NCBI RefSeq assembly: GCF_009792235.1
Contig: NZ_CP046973.1
Coordinates: 2,170,001-2,234,000 of the forward strand
Reading direction: 5' to 3'
Source of the DNA: Microcystis aeruginosa FD4
GTDB lineage: Bacteria > Cyanobacteriota > Cyanobacteriia > Cyanobacteriales > Microcystaceae
Length of the DNA: 64,000 nt
Shown: in pieces, positions 27,601 through 36,090 of the stretch
Layout: the number at the start of each line of letters is the position of its first letter
Numbering within the stretch: the stretch's first letter is position 1
Position numbers and translations under genes: made by a program
The notes under the pieces: model-generated
Database searches by the model: none
Told to the model about the DNA's origin: nothing
What the model saw: the letters and a program-made list of their open reading frames with translations, nothing else

Positions 27601-29251
27601 GATTAAAATGGCCCAAGGAGCAAAACCGGGAGAAGGAGGTCAATTACCCGGGAAAAAAGTCAGTCCCTATATTGCCATGTTACGGCGATCGAAACCGGGA
27701 GTAACTTTGATTTCTCCCCCTCCTCACCACGATATCTACTCGATCGAAGATTTAGCGCAATTAATCTACGATTTACACCAAATTAACCCCCGGGCCAAAG
27801 TTTCCGTCAAATTAGTGGCTGAGATCGGTATCGGCACAATTGCGGCCGGAGTTGCCAAAGCTAACGCTGATATTATCCAGATTTCCGGACACGATGGTGG
27901 TACAGGTGCATCACCCCTAAGTTCGATTAAACACGCGGGTAGTCCCTGGGAATTGGGAGTGACGGAAGTGCATCGGATGTTAATGGAAAATCAACTGCGT
28001 CATCGGGTGATTTTGCGCGCAGATGGGGGACTGAAAACCGGTTGGGATATCCTCATGGCTGCTCTCATGGGTGCGGAGGAATTCGGTTTTGGTTCCATTT
28101 CCATGATTGCCGAGGGCTGCATCATGGCCCGCGTTTGTCACACGAATAATTGCCCTGTGGGAGTCGCTACCCAGCAGGAACGTCTGCGAGCTCGTTTTCC
28201 AGGAATTCCCGCTCATGTGGTCAATTTCTTTACTTTGGTGGCTGAGGAAACGCGGCAATTATTGGCGAAATTAGGCTATCACAGTTTAAATGAGGTGATT
28301 GGCCGGGCAGATCTGTTAAAAGTGCGCTCCGATGCTCGTTTAACTAAGACAGAATCCCTCAATCTCGATTGTTTGTTGAATTTACCCGATGGCCGAGACC
28401 GCTCTTGGTTGCAGCACGAGGAAGTACATAGTAACGGTGCTGTTCTCGATGACGAGATTCTAGCAGATAGCGAGATTAAACAGGCGATCGAGCAACAGGG
28501 AACCGTCAGCAAAACCTACAGGATTGTCAATACTGATCGCTCCGTCGGGGCGAGAATTGCGGGGGTAATTGCCCAAAAATACGGTAATGACGGCTTTGAA
28601 GGCGAAATTAAGCTCAATTTCCAGGGTGCAGCTGGTCAAAGTTTCGGATCATTTAATTTACCCGGTGTCAATCTCCATTTAGAGGGAGAAGCTAACGATT
28701 ATGTGGGTAAAGGCATCTACGGTGGCGAAATTGTCATCGTACCGCCCCAAAACGCCAACTATCAGCCAGAAGATAACGCTATTATCGGTAATACCTGTCT
28801 CTACGGGGCCACCGGTGGGGTATTATACGCTAATGGTCGCGCTGGTGAACGTTTTGCTGTCCGCAATTCCACCGCGAAAGCAGTTATCGAAGCGGCCGGG
28901 GATCACCTCTGTGAATATATGACCGGGGGGGTAATTGTCGTGCTTGGTTCCGTCGGTCGTAACGTCGGCGCCGGGATGACGGGAGGATTAGCTTATATTC
29001 TTGATCCGTCCCTACCGGAGAAACTTAACCCCGAAATTGTCAAGATTCAACGGGTTGGCACGGCTGCCGGTGCGGAACAGTTAAAATCTTTAATTGAGGC
29101 CCATGTAGAACGCACTAATAGCCCCAAGGGTAAGTTAATTTTAGCTAATTGGGATAGCTATCTCGGTCAATTCTGGCAAGTGGTTCCCCCCTCGGAAGCG
29201 GATAGTCCCGAAGCGCAAATTAGCACGGAGAAAACCTTAACTTCGGTGTAA
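24650..29251 (+). CDS. glsF: Ferredoxin-dependent glutamate synthase (Fd-GOGAT)
   Basis: A 1,533-residue enzyme that converts glutamine and 2-oxoglutarate to two glutamates using reduced ferredoxin; with glutamine synthetase it assimilates ammonium. The first 30 residues are a propeptide before catalytic Cys31 of the class II glutaminase (ERDACGVGFIAD). The LGCLEHRGGCSADQDSGDGS segment is close to plant and cyanobacterial Fd-GOGAT rather than NADPH-type GltB. The FMN domain holds GEGGQLPGKKVSPYIA and SGHDGGTGASP. The 3Fe-4S cluster cysteines are in CIMARVCHTNNCPVG. The C-terminal beta-helix (glycine-rich repeats) is complete. No small flavoprotein subunit gene (gltD) is adjacent, supporting the ferredoxin type. 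Some authors call the gene gltS. Confidence 0.93.
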   Translation: MAQQNNLKIDNIQQIDPYWGPPWLVEERDACGVGFIADVRGSGSHQLIEQALSALGCLEHRGGCSADQDSGDGSGIMTAIPRAILAPWFAENGLNMPESERLGVGMVFLPQATQERADAKAHIEEIVNKYNIKILGWRTVPVRPETLGRQARENQPFVEQILVTSPDLAGSQFDRLLYIARSEVGKQLADDFYFCSFSCRTLVYKGMVRGEILREFYLDLQNPAYSSQFAIYHRRFSTNTQPKWPLAQPMRLLGHNGEINTLLGNINWMSAREPALETEGWTHEELQSLTPIVNPANSDSYNLDSALELLVRTGRSPLEAAMILVPEAYNNQPDLQDYPEIIDFYEYYSGLQEPWDGPALLVFSDGGIVGACLDRNGLRPARYSITNNGYIVVSSEAGTIPLNETTIMEKGRLGPGQMIAVDLEKGEIKRNWPIKQEIARANPYGEWVQSQRTLIDKETAIDIPAPSNLLPLQTAFGYTSEDVDMIIVPMAEQGKEPTFCMGDDTPLAVLSSKPHLLYDYFKQRFAQVTNPPIDPLRESLVMSLTMYLGRRGNILKLGVDDAHLLKLDSPLLNNAELAKVKTSSYKTAELSTLYDLTTGPQGLEDAIANLCAEAAKKVASGAEILILSDRINPIDEKTSYIPPLLAVGAVHHHLIRSHLRLKASIVIDTAQCWSTHHFACLIGYGASAVCPYLALETIAQWWIEPKTQKLMETGKLEAISLEKALINYRKSVEAGLLKILSKMGISLLSSYHGAQIFEAIGLSADLVKLAFNGTTSRIGGLSIAEVAQEAIAFHSKAFPNLTAKKLENYGFVNYRPGGEYHMNSPEMAKALHKAVAAHSQGEGYDHYETYRQILQQRPLTALRDLLEFNSDRASIAIEEVESIESILQRFCTGGMSLGALGREAHETLAIAMNRIGGKSNSGEGGEDPIRYTSLSDVDVEGHSVTMPHLNGLKNGDTANSAIKQIASGRFGVTPEYLMSGKQLEIKMAQGAKPGEGGQLPGKKVSPYIAMLRRSKPGVTLISPPPHHDIYSIEDLAQLIYDLHQINPRAKVSVKLVAEIGIGTIAAGVAKANADIIQISGHDGGTGASPLSSIKHAGSPWELGVTEVHRMLMENQLRHRVILRADGGLKTGWDILMAALMGAEEFGFGSISMIAEGCIMARVCHTNNCPVGVATQQERLRARFPGIPAHVVNFFTLVAEETRQLLAKLGYHSLNEVIGRADLLKVRSDARLTKTESLNLDCLLNLPDGRDRSWLQHEEVHSNGAVLDDEILADSEIKQAIEQQGTVSKTYRIVNTDRSVGARIAGVIAQKYGNDGFEGEIKLNFQGAAGQSFGSFNLPGVNLHLEGEANDYVGKGIYGGEIVIVPPQNANYQPEDNAIIGNTCLYGATGGVLYANGRAGERFAVRNSTAKAVIEAAGDHLCEYMTGGVIVVLGSVGRNVGAGMTGGLAYILDPSLPEKLNPEIVKIQRVGTAAGAEQLKSLIEAHVERTNSPKGKLILANWDSYLGQFWQVVPPSEADSPEAQISTEKTLTSV

Positions 29252-29259
29252 TTTCTTTG

Positions 29260-29287
29260 GGGTGCGTTGCGCTTTGTCAACGCACCC
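29260..29287 (+). terminator. Hairpin after Fd-GOGAT
   Basis: GGGTGCGTTG and CAACGCACCC form a perfect 10-bp stem with an 8-base loop, nine bases after the stop codon. No strong T run follows directly. The sequence is of a REP-like type common in cyanobacteria, so it may be a repeat that serves as a transcript end. Confidence 0.55.
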
Positions 29288-29304
29288 ATTGATTAATTTT
29301 TTGA

Positions 29305-29370
29305 CTGCGGAGTTGATTAATGGCCATCCCCACCACCTATACTAGCTATACCCAAGCACAAGAACATTTT
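29305..29370 (+). repeat. Truncated duplicate of the Phd-like antitoxin gene start
   Basis: 66 bases that match 30482-30547 with two substitutions. It includes the upstream GCGGAGTTGATTA, the ATG and about 16 codons of the antitoxin gene, then diverges abruptly. A relic of duplication or replacement. Confidence 0.9.
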
Positions 29371-29396
29371 GTGCCGTATCTCCGATAAAATACCCC

Positions 29397-29425
29397 TTGA
29401 CTTTTTGAAAAATCCATGGTAGAAT
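29397..29425 (+). promoter_or_regulatory. Promoter for the FkbM methyltransferase gene
   Basis: TTGACT (29397-29402), 17 bases, TAGAAT (29420-29425). It lies about 50 bases upstream of the ATG at 29474, a plausible distance. Confidence 0.55.
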
Positions 29426-29473
29426 TTACCAGACACTTTAGATATACTTTACGCAAGACCGTAAGAACTCAAA

Positions 29474-30253
29474 ATGCCAAACATTAATAAGATTTTAGGG
29501 GATTCCGCCTATAGCTTTAAAAAGTTATTGCCGCAAAATATTATCGATTCTTTAAACCAGAGTTCTTTATATAAAATTTTACGGGAGAAGCGACTTACCA
29601 GTCGAAAAAGTTTATCGCAAGCTGCACAGGACTACTGGGTCATTAATGAGGCCTTCGATCACAAAGAGAAGGGTTATTTTGTCGAGATAGGTTCTGCGGA
29701 TGGGATAAAAATCAATAACACTTATTTGTTAGAAAAATGCTATCAATGGTCGGGCATTTGTATTGAGGCAAACCCGATATATTTTGAACAGCTAAAAATA
29801 AATAGAAGTGCTATTTGCTTGAATGTTTGTGTGGATGACCGAGAGAAAGAAATTGATTTTATTTGCAGCGATCTTCATGGAGGAATTATCGATGAAGATA
29901 CCGATAACAGAAAAAAAAACATTAAAAATGCAGAAGTCAGACTGTTAAGAACGAAAACTTTAGCGAATATTTTAGAGGAACACAAAGCTCCCGAGGTGAT
30001 CGATTACCTGTCTATAGATGTAGAAGGTGCTGAAACGAGAATTCTCGCAGATTTCCCCTTTGACAAGTATATTTTTAATAGTATGACTATCGAGAGACCG
30101 AGTGAATTTCTGCATAACCTGTTAATCCAAAAAGGATATATATGGGTTAAGTTGATTCCTGGATTGGATAGTTTTTACATTCATAAATCTTTTCAAAAAA
30201 TCTATGGATTAAATCAATGCAGTTATTACAGAACTTTGCGATCTATGTATTAG
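29474..30253 (+). CDS. FkbM-family methyltransferase
   Basis: A 259-residue SAM-dependent O-methyltransferase of the FkbM family. Motif I is GYFVEIGSADGIKINNTYLL near residue 62, followed by the acidic strand end IEANP. The C-terminal IDYLSIDVEGAETRILADF segment is the FkbM signature. These enzymes methylate sugars or secondary metabolites; the substrate cannot be told. It has its own promoter and sits between duplicated fragments of neighbouring genes, so it was probably placed here by a recombination event. No other glycan genes are adjacent. Confidence 0.82.
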   Translation: MPNINKILGDSAYSFKKLLPQNIIDSLNQSSLYKILREKRLTSRKSLSQAAQDYWVINEAFDHKEKGYFVEIGSADGIKINNTYLLEKCYQWSGICIEANPIYFEQLKINRSAICLNVCVDDREKEIDFICSDLHGGIIDEDTDNRKKNIKNAEVRLLRTKTLANILEEHKAPEVIDYLSIDVEGAETRILADFPFDKYIFNSMTIERPSEFLHNLLIQKGYIWVKLIPGLDSFYIHKSFQKIYGLNQCSYYRTLRSMY

Positions 30254-30317
30254 AGATTCGGCACTCTGTTCGTAACTGGGTAATTATTCTTAACTGGGTG
30301 ATGTTCCTGCCACTTTT

Positions 30318-30451
30318 ATGAATCCCCTCGTCAATTATTTTCGCAATCTGCAAGAAATCCACTCCTCCCAAGCATCGGTAAAAGAAACCTCCTACTACGG
30401 CACTTTCGAAACTCTCCTTAACGAAATCGGTAAAACCCTAAAACCGCGAGT
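30318..30451 (+). pseudogene. 134-base duplicate of the start of the ISP-type restriction-modification gene
   Basis: This segment matches 32286-32419 with about seven substitutions, beginning exactly at the ATG of that gene and encoding its first 44 residues (MNPLVNYFRNLQEIHSSQ onward). It then breaks off into a REP-like hairpin (TTGGGTTTCATGCTTCAACC). It cannot encode a functional protein. Confidence 0.9.
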
Positions 30452-30481
30452 TGGGTTTCATGCTTCAACCCAACCTACGTT

Positions 30482-30547
30482 CTGCGGAGTTGATTAATGG
30501 CCATCCCCACCACCTATACTAGCCATACCCAAGCACAGGAACATTTT
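30482..30547 (+). repeat. Complete-gene copy of the 66-base duplicated antitoxin start
   Basis: Matches 29305-29370 with two substitutions. Here it leads into the intact antitoxin gene. Confidence 0.9.
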
Positions 30548-30820
30548 ATTCAGGTTTTAGAACAAGTAGAACTGGGAAACTCGATCGTTATTGTCCAACG
30601 TCAGGGTCATCATGATGTGGCCTTGATTGCTGCTGACGAATTATCCGCTTTATTAGAAGAAGTTTATCTTTTGCGCTCTCCAGCTAATGCTCAACGACTT
30701 TTTCAGGCCTTAAATTGGTCAAAAGAAGGATTATCTCAGACAGCTGCCACCACTTCTCTAGAAGAATTACGTCAAGAATTGGAGACCGAGATTGAGCAAG
30801 AAAAAGCCACAGAAGTCTGA
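30497..30820 (+). CDS. Phd/YefM-type antitoxin
   Basis: A 107-residue antitoxin-like protein. The N-terminal YTSHTQAQEHFIQVLEQVEL and NSIVIVQRQGHHDVALIAAD segments follow the Phd/YefM DNA-binding fold, with a central SALLEEVYLLRSPANAQRLF dimer/toxin-binding helix. The C-terminal tail is acidic and glutamate-rich, as expected for a toxin-binding tail. No RelE/YoeB toxin follows. A short frame starting TTG at about 30793 and overlapping its end reads LSKKKPQKSETEIV and stops near 30896, and could be a stump of a partner. It is therefore an orphan or the survivor of a broken pair. Confidence 0.78.
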   Translation: MAIPTTYTSHTQAQEHFIQVLEQVELGNSIVIVQRQGHHDVALIAADELSALLEEVYLLRSPANAQRLFQALNWSKEGLSQTAATTSLEELRQELETEIEQEKATEV

Positions 30821-30998
30821 AACCGAAATTGTGCGAGTTTGTCCTGAATTATCCCTAATCCAGTATCTCCAAATTGATTATATCGGGGCATATTAACATT
30901 AATTATCTAGACTACAGTTTTTATCGCTGCATAAGTCGGAACATTTGGTAAAATTAGGATATATTTACTTTGGCTATCTCTGGTGTCATCATTTTGCA

Positions 30999-31310
30999 AT
31001 GACAAACGAAAAACTCAGATTTATCGATCTTTTTGCTGGTATTGGAGGATTTAGATTAGCTTTCGAGAGCGTTGGTTATGACTGTGTATATTCTTGTGAA
31101 ATAGACGATAACTGTCGAAAAGTATATTTCAATAATTTTCAAGAAATTCCCGAACAAGATATTAGGAAAATTGCTATCCATGACCTGCCTGATTTTGAAG
31201 TGTTGACAGCAGGATTTCCCTGTCAACCCTTTAGCATTTCTGGAAAACGAGCCAGATTTAGAGATACAAGGGGAACTCTATTTTTTCCCATCTGCGAAAT
31301 AGTGGAATTA
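30999..31310 (+). pseudogene. Truncated C5-cytosine DNA methyltransferase
   Basis: From ATG 30999 the product starts with motif I (FIDLFAGIGGFRLAFESVGY) and reaches the catalytic motif IV (AGFPCQPFSISGKR, with the nucleophilic Cys) and RDTRGTLFF. Homology then ends around 31310, where the sequence runs into the downstream end of an oppositely oriented toxin-antitoxin operon. The remaining two thirds, including target recognition and motifs VIII-X, are missing. An upstream in-frame ATG at 30945 lacks family similarity. Confidence 0.8.
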
Positions 31311-31327
31311 AAGCAAGATACAAGCAA

Positions 31328-31528
31328 TCAATCAATATTTAGCATCTTCTTAACCTCATCTAGAGAATAAGTTTGACTATTTTTTTCTTCTTCTTTTGCT
31401 TGTATTAAATCTTCCAAATCCTCTAAGTCTTCTAAGATTTCTTTAATTTTCATAAACTCCTCATAAGTTAAAACAGCAAATTCTTTTTTGCCATTTTTGA
31501 TTAAGAATTCAGGATGTAATTCAATCAT
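31328..31528 (-). CDS. Antitoxin of a RelE-type pair
   Basis: A 66-residue protein (MIELHPEFLIKNGKKEFAVL onward). The N-terminal part fits a Phd/YefM-like strand-helix start (FAVLTYEEFMKIKEILED), and the rest is strongly acidic (LEDLEDLEDLIQAKEEEKNS). It is immediately downstream (15 bases) of a RelE-like toxin gene. Placing the toxin first is the less common order. Its 3' end lies at the breakpoint of the truncated methyltransferase gene. Confidence 0.75.
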   Translation of the reverse strand: MIELHPEFLIKNGKKEFAVLTYEEFMKIKEILEDLEDLEDLIQAKEEEKNSQTYSLDEVKKMLNID

Positions 31529-31543
31529 TGTTTTCTCCTTAAT

Positions 31544-31792
31544 TTAATTGTAGATATTTTGTCGATGTTTAACACGATAAATCACTAAACTGATTTCTTC
31601 AACCTCAAATAGAATTCGATAGTTACCCACCCTTAACCGATAATTAGGGGTAAAATTCTTTAATTGCTTGACATCTCCTTGTAAATTATCCTTCAATGCT
31701 TCAATTTTAGCCATAATCCGAGTCCGATCTTGAAAAGAAAGTTTTTCTAAGTCTTTGATAGCTTTAGGCTTGAATTGAATTTGATATTTCAC
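31544..31792 (-). CDS. RelE/ParE-family toxin
   Basis: An 82-residue basic protein with the compact RelE fold: MKYQIQFKPKAIKDLEKLSF, then a helix (DRTRIMAKIEALKDNL), then NYRLRVGNYRILFEVEEISL and RVKHRQNIYN. The R-x-R-V-G-x-Y-R-I pattern and the terminal HRxxIY are typical of mRNA-cleaving RelE toxins. It is first in a two-gene minus-strand operon with its antitoxin. Confidence 0.85.
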   Translation of the reverse strand: MKYQIQFKPKAIKDLEKLSFQDRTRIMAKIEALKDNLQGDVKQLKNFTPNYRLRVGNYRILFEVEEISLVIYRVKHRQNIYN

Positions 31793-32285
31793 ATTAGACC
31801 TCTTGCATAAATCAGAGAAATTGACGATTTCTAATTTTCGATTTTGGATTGAGGTATTTAGGACTTTTGCCAGAAATCTATTAATTGTACCTCAATCAGG
31901 TTGAGGTGGGCTATCAAGCCCAAATAAAACATCTTATAGTGATGGGCAAACCTTAGAACAAGCAGTAAGGTAGATGTTGTCAAGTTAGGACATCTAGTTG
32001 CACCAGGAGCAAGGAGCAGTCGTCCTAATGTAAATTTTTGTTACAAAAGCTGGCATTTCTGGGTTTGATAAGCTATTAAGCATTTAAATTGCTTGTTGAG
32101 ATCAGGCAAGGGGGGGAGATTCAGCTAATTGCCTAATTAATTTTTGAGGGTTCAAAAACGGCAAAAATAAGGATTAAATGGCATAAAATATGTAAATAGA
32201 CTATTTAGTTAATTATTATTCATTCTTAATTCTCCTGACGACCGACTCCTAACCCTAACAACAATTGATTTTTACAAGACTCCTC
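31793..32285. other. Intergenic region of the defence island
   Basis: About 490 bases with no supportable gene. It carries CTTGCATAAATCAGAGAAAT near 31802, which resembles the end of a transposable element, and a TTGAGGTGGGCTATCAAGC segment. It separates the toxin-antitoxin unit from the single-chain restriction-modification gene. Confidence 0.4.
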
Positions 32286-35200
32286 ATGAATCCCCTCGTC
32301 AACTATTTTCGCAACCTGCAAGAAATCCACTCCTCCCAAGCAGCAGTAAAAGAAACCTCCTACTACGGCACTCTCGAAACTCTCCTCAACGAAATCGGTA
32401 AAACCCTAAAACCGCGAGTGCGCTGCATTATCAACCTCAGAAATCAGGGTGCGGGATTGCCGGACGGGGGACTTTTTAACGTCGATCAATTCCCCAAAAA
32501 TCAAGAATTAGAGCCTTTTACGGCGGTTTTTCCCGAAAGAGGCGCGATCGAGATTAAGGGAACCAAAGAAGATGTCAAAAAAATCGCCGCCAGCGAGCAA
32601 GTACAAAAATACTGGCAAAAATACGGTCAAGTATTAGTCACCAATTATCGCAATTTTCTGCTCATTGGTCGCAATAGCCAAGGTCAACCGGTAGAATTAG
32701 AAGCCTATAGTTTAGCCCCGTCAGAAGCCGAGTTTTGGCTAAAAACCTCAAATCCATCCAAATTTGCCGCCGAACAGGGTGATAGCCTCTTAGAATACCT
32801 AAAGAGAGTGCTTTTACAGGCGGCTCCTATCACCTCACCGGCTGATGTTGCTTGGTTCCTCGCTTCCTATGCGCGCGACGCAAAAGCACGTTTAGAACAT
32901 CATTCCGATCTTCCCGCTCTGGCCAATATTCGTCAAGCTTTAGAAAATGCCCTAGGTATCAAATTTGAACAGGAACGCGGAGATAAATTTTTTCGTTCTA
33001 CCCTCGTGCAAACCCTCTTTTATGGTTTATTTTCTGCTTGGGTATTATGGCACAAGCAAAACCCCGATCGCCAGGATAATTTCGATTGGAAATTAGCAGC
33101 CTACTATCTCCATGTTCCCATGTTAGCGATTCTTTTTGAGCAGATCGCCGCACCGAGTAAGTTAAAATCTTTGGGATTAGTAGAAGTTTTGAACTGGACC
33201 GGTGCAGCTTTAAATCGAGTCCGACGAGAGGAATTTTTTCGTCAATTCGATGAAGGACAAGCGGTACAGTATTTCTATGAACCATTTCTGCAAGCTTTTG
33301 ATCCCGATTTACGCAAGGAATTGGGAGTTTGGTACACTCCTCCGGAAATTGTTCGCTATATGGTAGCGCGAGTCGATCGAGTTTTACGAGAAGAATTAAA
33401 TATCGAGGACGGTTTAGCTAATCCCGATGTTTATATTCTCGATCCTTGCTGTGGAACCGGCGCTTATTTAGTCGAGGTTTTGCGCTACATTACCGATACT
33501 TTACAGGAAAATGGCGCGGGTGCTTTAGCCATGGCTTTGGTGAAAAAAGCAGCCATAGAAAGAATTTTCGGTTTCGAGATTTTAACCGCTCCTTTTGTCG
33601 TCGCTCATCTACAATTAGGTTTATTCCTGCAAAGTTTGGGTGTACCTTTAATAGAAGATAGTGAACGCGTCGGGGTTTATCTGACTAATGCTTTAACCGG
33701 TTGGCAACCCCCAGACGAGGAAAGCAAACAGAAAATTCAACAGCTACAATTAAATTTTCCGGAGTTAAATCAGGAACGAGAGGCAGCTGATGAAGTTAAG
33801 CGCGGTAAACCGATTTTAGTTATTCTTGGTAATCCTCCCTACAATGCTTTTGCTGGAACCAGTCCCACGGAAGAAGCAGGTTTAGTGGAAGTATATAAAC
33901 AGGGTTTGATCTCCGATTGGGGGATTAAAAAGTTTAATTTGGATGATCTCTATGTGCGCTTTTTTCGTTTAGCAGAAAGATGTATCTCTGAAAATACCGG
34001 TAAAGGAGTTGTTTGTTATATTTCTAATTTTTCCTATCTCGCTGATCCTTCTTTTGTGGTGATGCGGCAAAGATTTTTACAAGAATTCGATCGTCTTTGG
34101 TTTGATTGTCTTAATGGTGATAGTCGGGAAACAGGAAAGTTAACCCCCGAAGGTAATCCCGATCCTAGTGTTTTTTCTACTCAATACAATAAGGAAGGAA
34201 TTCGAGTCGGGACAACTATCGGATTAATGGTAAGAAAGGAAGTAAGGAATAAAAATATTGATGTCTATTTTCGCCATTTCTGGGGAGTTTCTAAACGAGA
34301 ACAGTTATTAGATAGTTTAAATAATCAAGATTTTGATGATTTTTATCAAGTCTCTAACCCAGAAAAGTCTAATCGCTATTCTTTCCGTCCCTCCGATGTT
34401 TCTTCTCACTATTTAGCATGGCCAAAGTTAACAGATTTATCTTGTCAAGATTCATCATTAATTATTCCATTACAGGGTATGGATGAAGATCGTGCAAATG
34501 CACTTATAGATTGTGAGCAAGATGTTTTATCATTAAGAATGCAAAAGTATTTTGATAAAACAACTGACTGGGATGAATTTTTAACTTTAAAAACTGGGTT
34601 AAGTCGAGATAGTGCGTCTTTTGATGCTAAAACTGTACGAAAAAAAGCACATCAATTAGATTCGTTTAAAGAAAATAACCTAAAAAGATATAATTTCCGT
34701 CCCTATGATACAAGATGGTGTTATATTACTTTAGCCCCTAATGTTTGGAAAAGAGTAAGGCCAGATTTATATGTACAATACACATATAAAAATTTATTTT
34801 TATTAAGTCGTTCTAAAGGAGTTGCTCAACCAGAAGGAATTCCATTTCTATTTACTCAAAGTCTTTTTGCTAGGGATTGTATGAGAGGTCATGCAGTTGC
34901 ATTTCCCATGTTAATTTATCCTTCTGCGAAACATGAAGCAAAAAAACAAGATAAATTATTTAATGTTGAAAGTTATACAACTGTTAAAATAACAGCTAAT
35001 CTCTCGGAGAAATCTCGTCAATACTTAAAGCAAATTGGTATTAATAATCTCGAGGAAAATATTGAGAATGCTTCCTTAATTTGGCTGCACGCATTAGCTA
35101 TTGGTTACTCCCCCTTGTATCTTCGGGAAAATGCCGACGGTATTCGTCAAGACTTTCCAAGAATTCCCCTTCCCAAGAGCCAAGAATTATTAATTAAATC

Positions 35201-35744
35201 TGCCGAACTAGGACAAGCGATCGCCTCTCTTTTAGACACAGAAAATTCCGTTATAGGAGTGACAAAAAAACCGACTCCTGCACTGCAAAAAATCGCCTTG
35301 ATTTCCTGCACTGATGGGGTAAATTTAAACCCAGATCAGGGAGATTTAATTATTAACGTCGGTTGGGGACACGGGGGTAAAAATGGCGTGACAATGCCGG
35401 GAAAAGGAAAAGCGATCGCAAGACAATATACGACCGCAGAAATGAGCGTAATTAGCCCAGAAATGCGAAAATTATTAGGAACAAAAACCTATGATATTTA
35501 TCTCAACGATCGAGCCTATTGGCAAAATATACCATCCCGGGTATGGGAATATACCATCGGGGGTTATCAAGTCATTAAAAAATGGCTAAGTTATCGCGAG
35601 GAAAAATTATTAGGACGGGGATTAACTATCCCAGAAGTGCAGGAAGTAAGCGAGATGACTAGAAGAATTACTGCGATTATTCTCTTAGAATCAGAACTAG
35701 ATGATAACTATCAAAATATCAAAACAGCCGTGTATTCTTTTTAA
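32286..35744 (+). CDS. Single-chain type ISP/IIG-like restriction-modification enzyme
   Basis: An 1,152-residue protein combining nuclease and methylase. An N-terminal PD-(D/E)xK nuclease is suggested by P59-D60 and E89-I-K91. The adenine methylase core has motif I (DPCCGTGAYLVEVLRYI, near residue 386) and NPPY (VILGNPPYNAF, near 516). The C-terminal part (YWQNIPSRVWEYTIGGYQVI and KKWLSYREEKLLGRG) matches the type ISP specificity domain. No helicase domain is present, unlike classical type ISP enzymes of about 1,600 residues, so a type IIG mode of cutting is possible. ATG 32286 is chosen because the duplicate at 30318 begins at the same ATG; the frame is open slightly upstream. Confidence 0.82.
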   Translation: MNPLVNYFRNLQEIHSSQAAVKETSYYGTLETLLNEIGKTLKPRVRCIINLRNQGAGLPDGGLFNVDQFPKNQELEPFTAVFPERGAIEIKGTKEDVKKIAASEQVQKYWQKYGQVLVTNYRNFLLIGRNSQGQPVELEAYSLAPSEAEFWLKTSNPSKFAAEQGDSLLEYLKRVLLQAAPITSPADVAWFLASYARDAKARLEHHSDLPALANIRQALENALGIKFEQERGDKFFRSTLVQTLFYGLFSAWVLWHKQNPDRQDNFDWKLAAYYLHVPMLAILFEQIAAPSKLKSLGLVEVLNWTGAALNRVRREEFFRQFDEGQAVQYFYEPFLQAFDPDLRKELGVWYTPPEIVRYMVARVDRVLREELNIEDGLANPDVYILDPCCGTGAYLVEVLRYITDTLQENGAGALAMALVKKAAIERIFGFEILTAPFVVAHLQLGLFLQSLGVPLIEDSERVGVYLTNALTGWQPPDEESKQKIQQLQLNFPELNQEREAADEVKRGKPILVILGNPPYNAFAGTSPTEEAGLVEVYKQGLISDWGIKKFNLDDLYVRFFRLAERCISENTGKGVVCYISNFSYLADPSFVVMRQRFLQEFDRLWFDCLNGDSRETGKLTPEGNPDPSVFSTQYNKEGIRVGTTIGLMVRKEVRNKNIDVYFRHFWGVSKREQLLDSLNNQDFDDFYQVSNPEKSNRYSFRPSDVSSHYLAWPKLTDLSCQDSSLIIPLQGMDEDRANALIDCEQDVLSLRMQKYFDKTTDWDEFLTLKTGLSRDSASFDAKTVRKKAHQLDSFKENNLKRYNFRPYDTRWCYITLAPNVWKRVRPDLYVQYTYKNLFLLSRSKGVAQPEGIPFLFTQSLFARDCMRGHAVAFPMLIYPSAKHEAKKQDKLFNVESYTTVKITANLSEKSRQYLKQIGINNLEENIENASLIWLHALAIGYSPLYLRENADGIRQDFPRIPLPKSQELLIKSAELGQAIASLLDTENSVIGVTKKPTPALQKIALISCTDGVNLNPDQGDLIINVGWGHGGKNGVTMPGKGKAIARQYTTAEMSVISPEMRKLLGTKTYDIYLNDRAYWQNIPSRVWEYTIGGYQVIKKWLSYREEKLLGRGLTIPEVQEVSEMTRRITAIILLESELDDNYQNIKTAVYSF

Positions 35745-36090
35745 TTAAATGATTGAAACCTGTCATTTCCTAGAATTGGTTAAAATCAAGCTATAGACCA
35801 ACTCGGAATCGGCACGATAACAGTCTGACAACCCTGCTACAGCAAAACTGTGTTAAGATTTAAACAGATATTCAACGCAATTATATGAGTAGCTTTTTTC
35901 CTATGGTATTAGGTGAACTGGACTCAGAACAGTTATCAAAAGTTGAAGATCTTTGGCTTTTTTGGCTTGGGTTGCTCTAGAACCGGGAAATTCTCAAAAT
36001 GCGATCGCTTAAGTTAGAATAGAGAGGTTCAGTTTCAGGGATGAAAAAGGTAAAATAGATTAAAAGCTTACAATTTTCTAACTCGCTGCT
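35745..36090. other. Intergenic remnants before the MazEF-like pair
   Basis: About 345 bases. A 32-codon frame from ATG 35885 (MSSFFPMVLGELDSEQLSKV) ends at TAG near 35981; it is too short to assign and may be a fragment of a lost gene. A HIP1 site occurs at 36001. Nothing else supportable. Confidence 0.35.
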
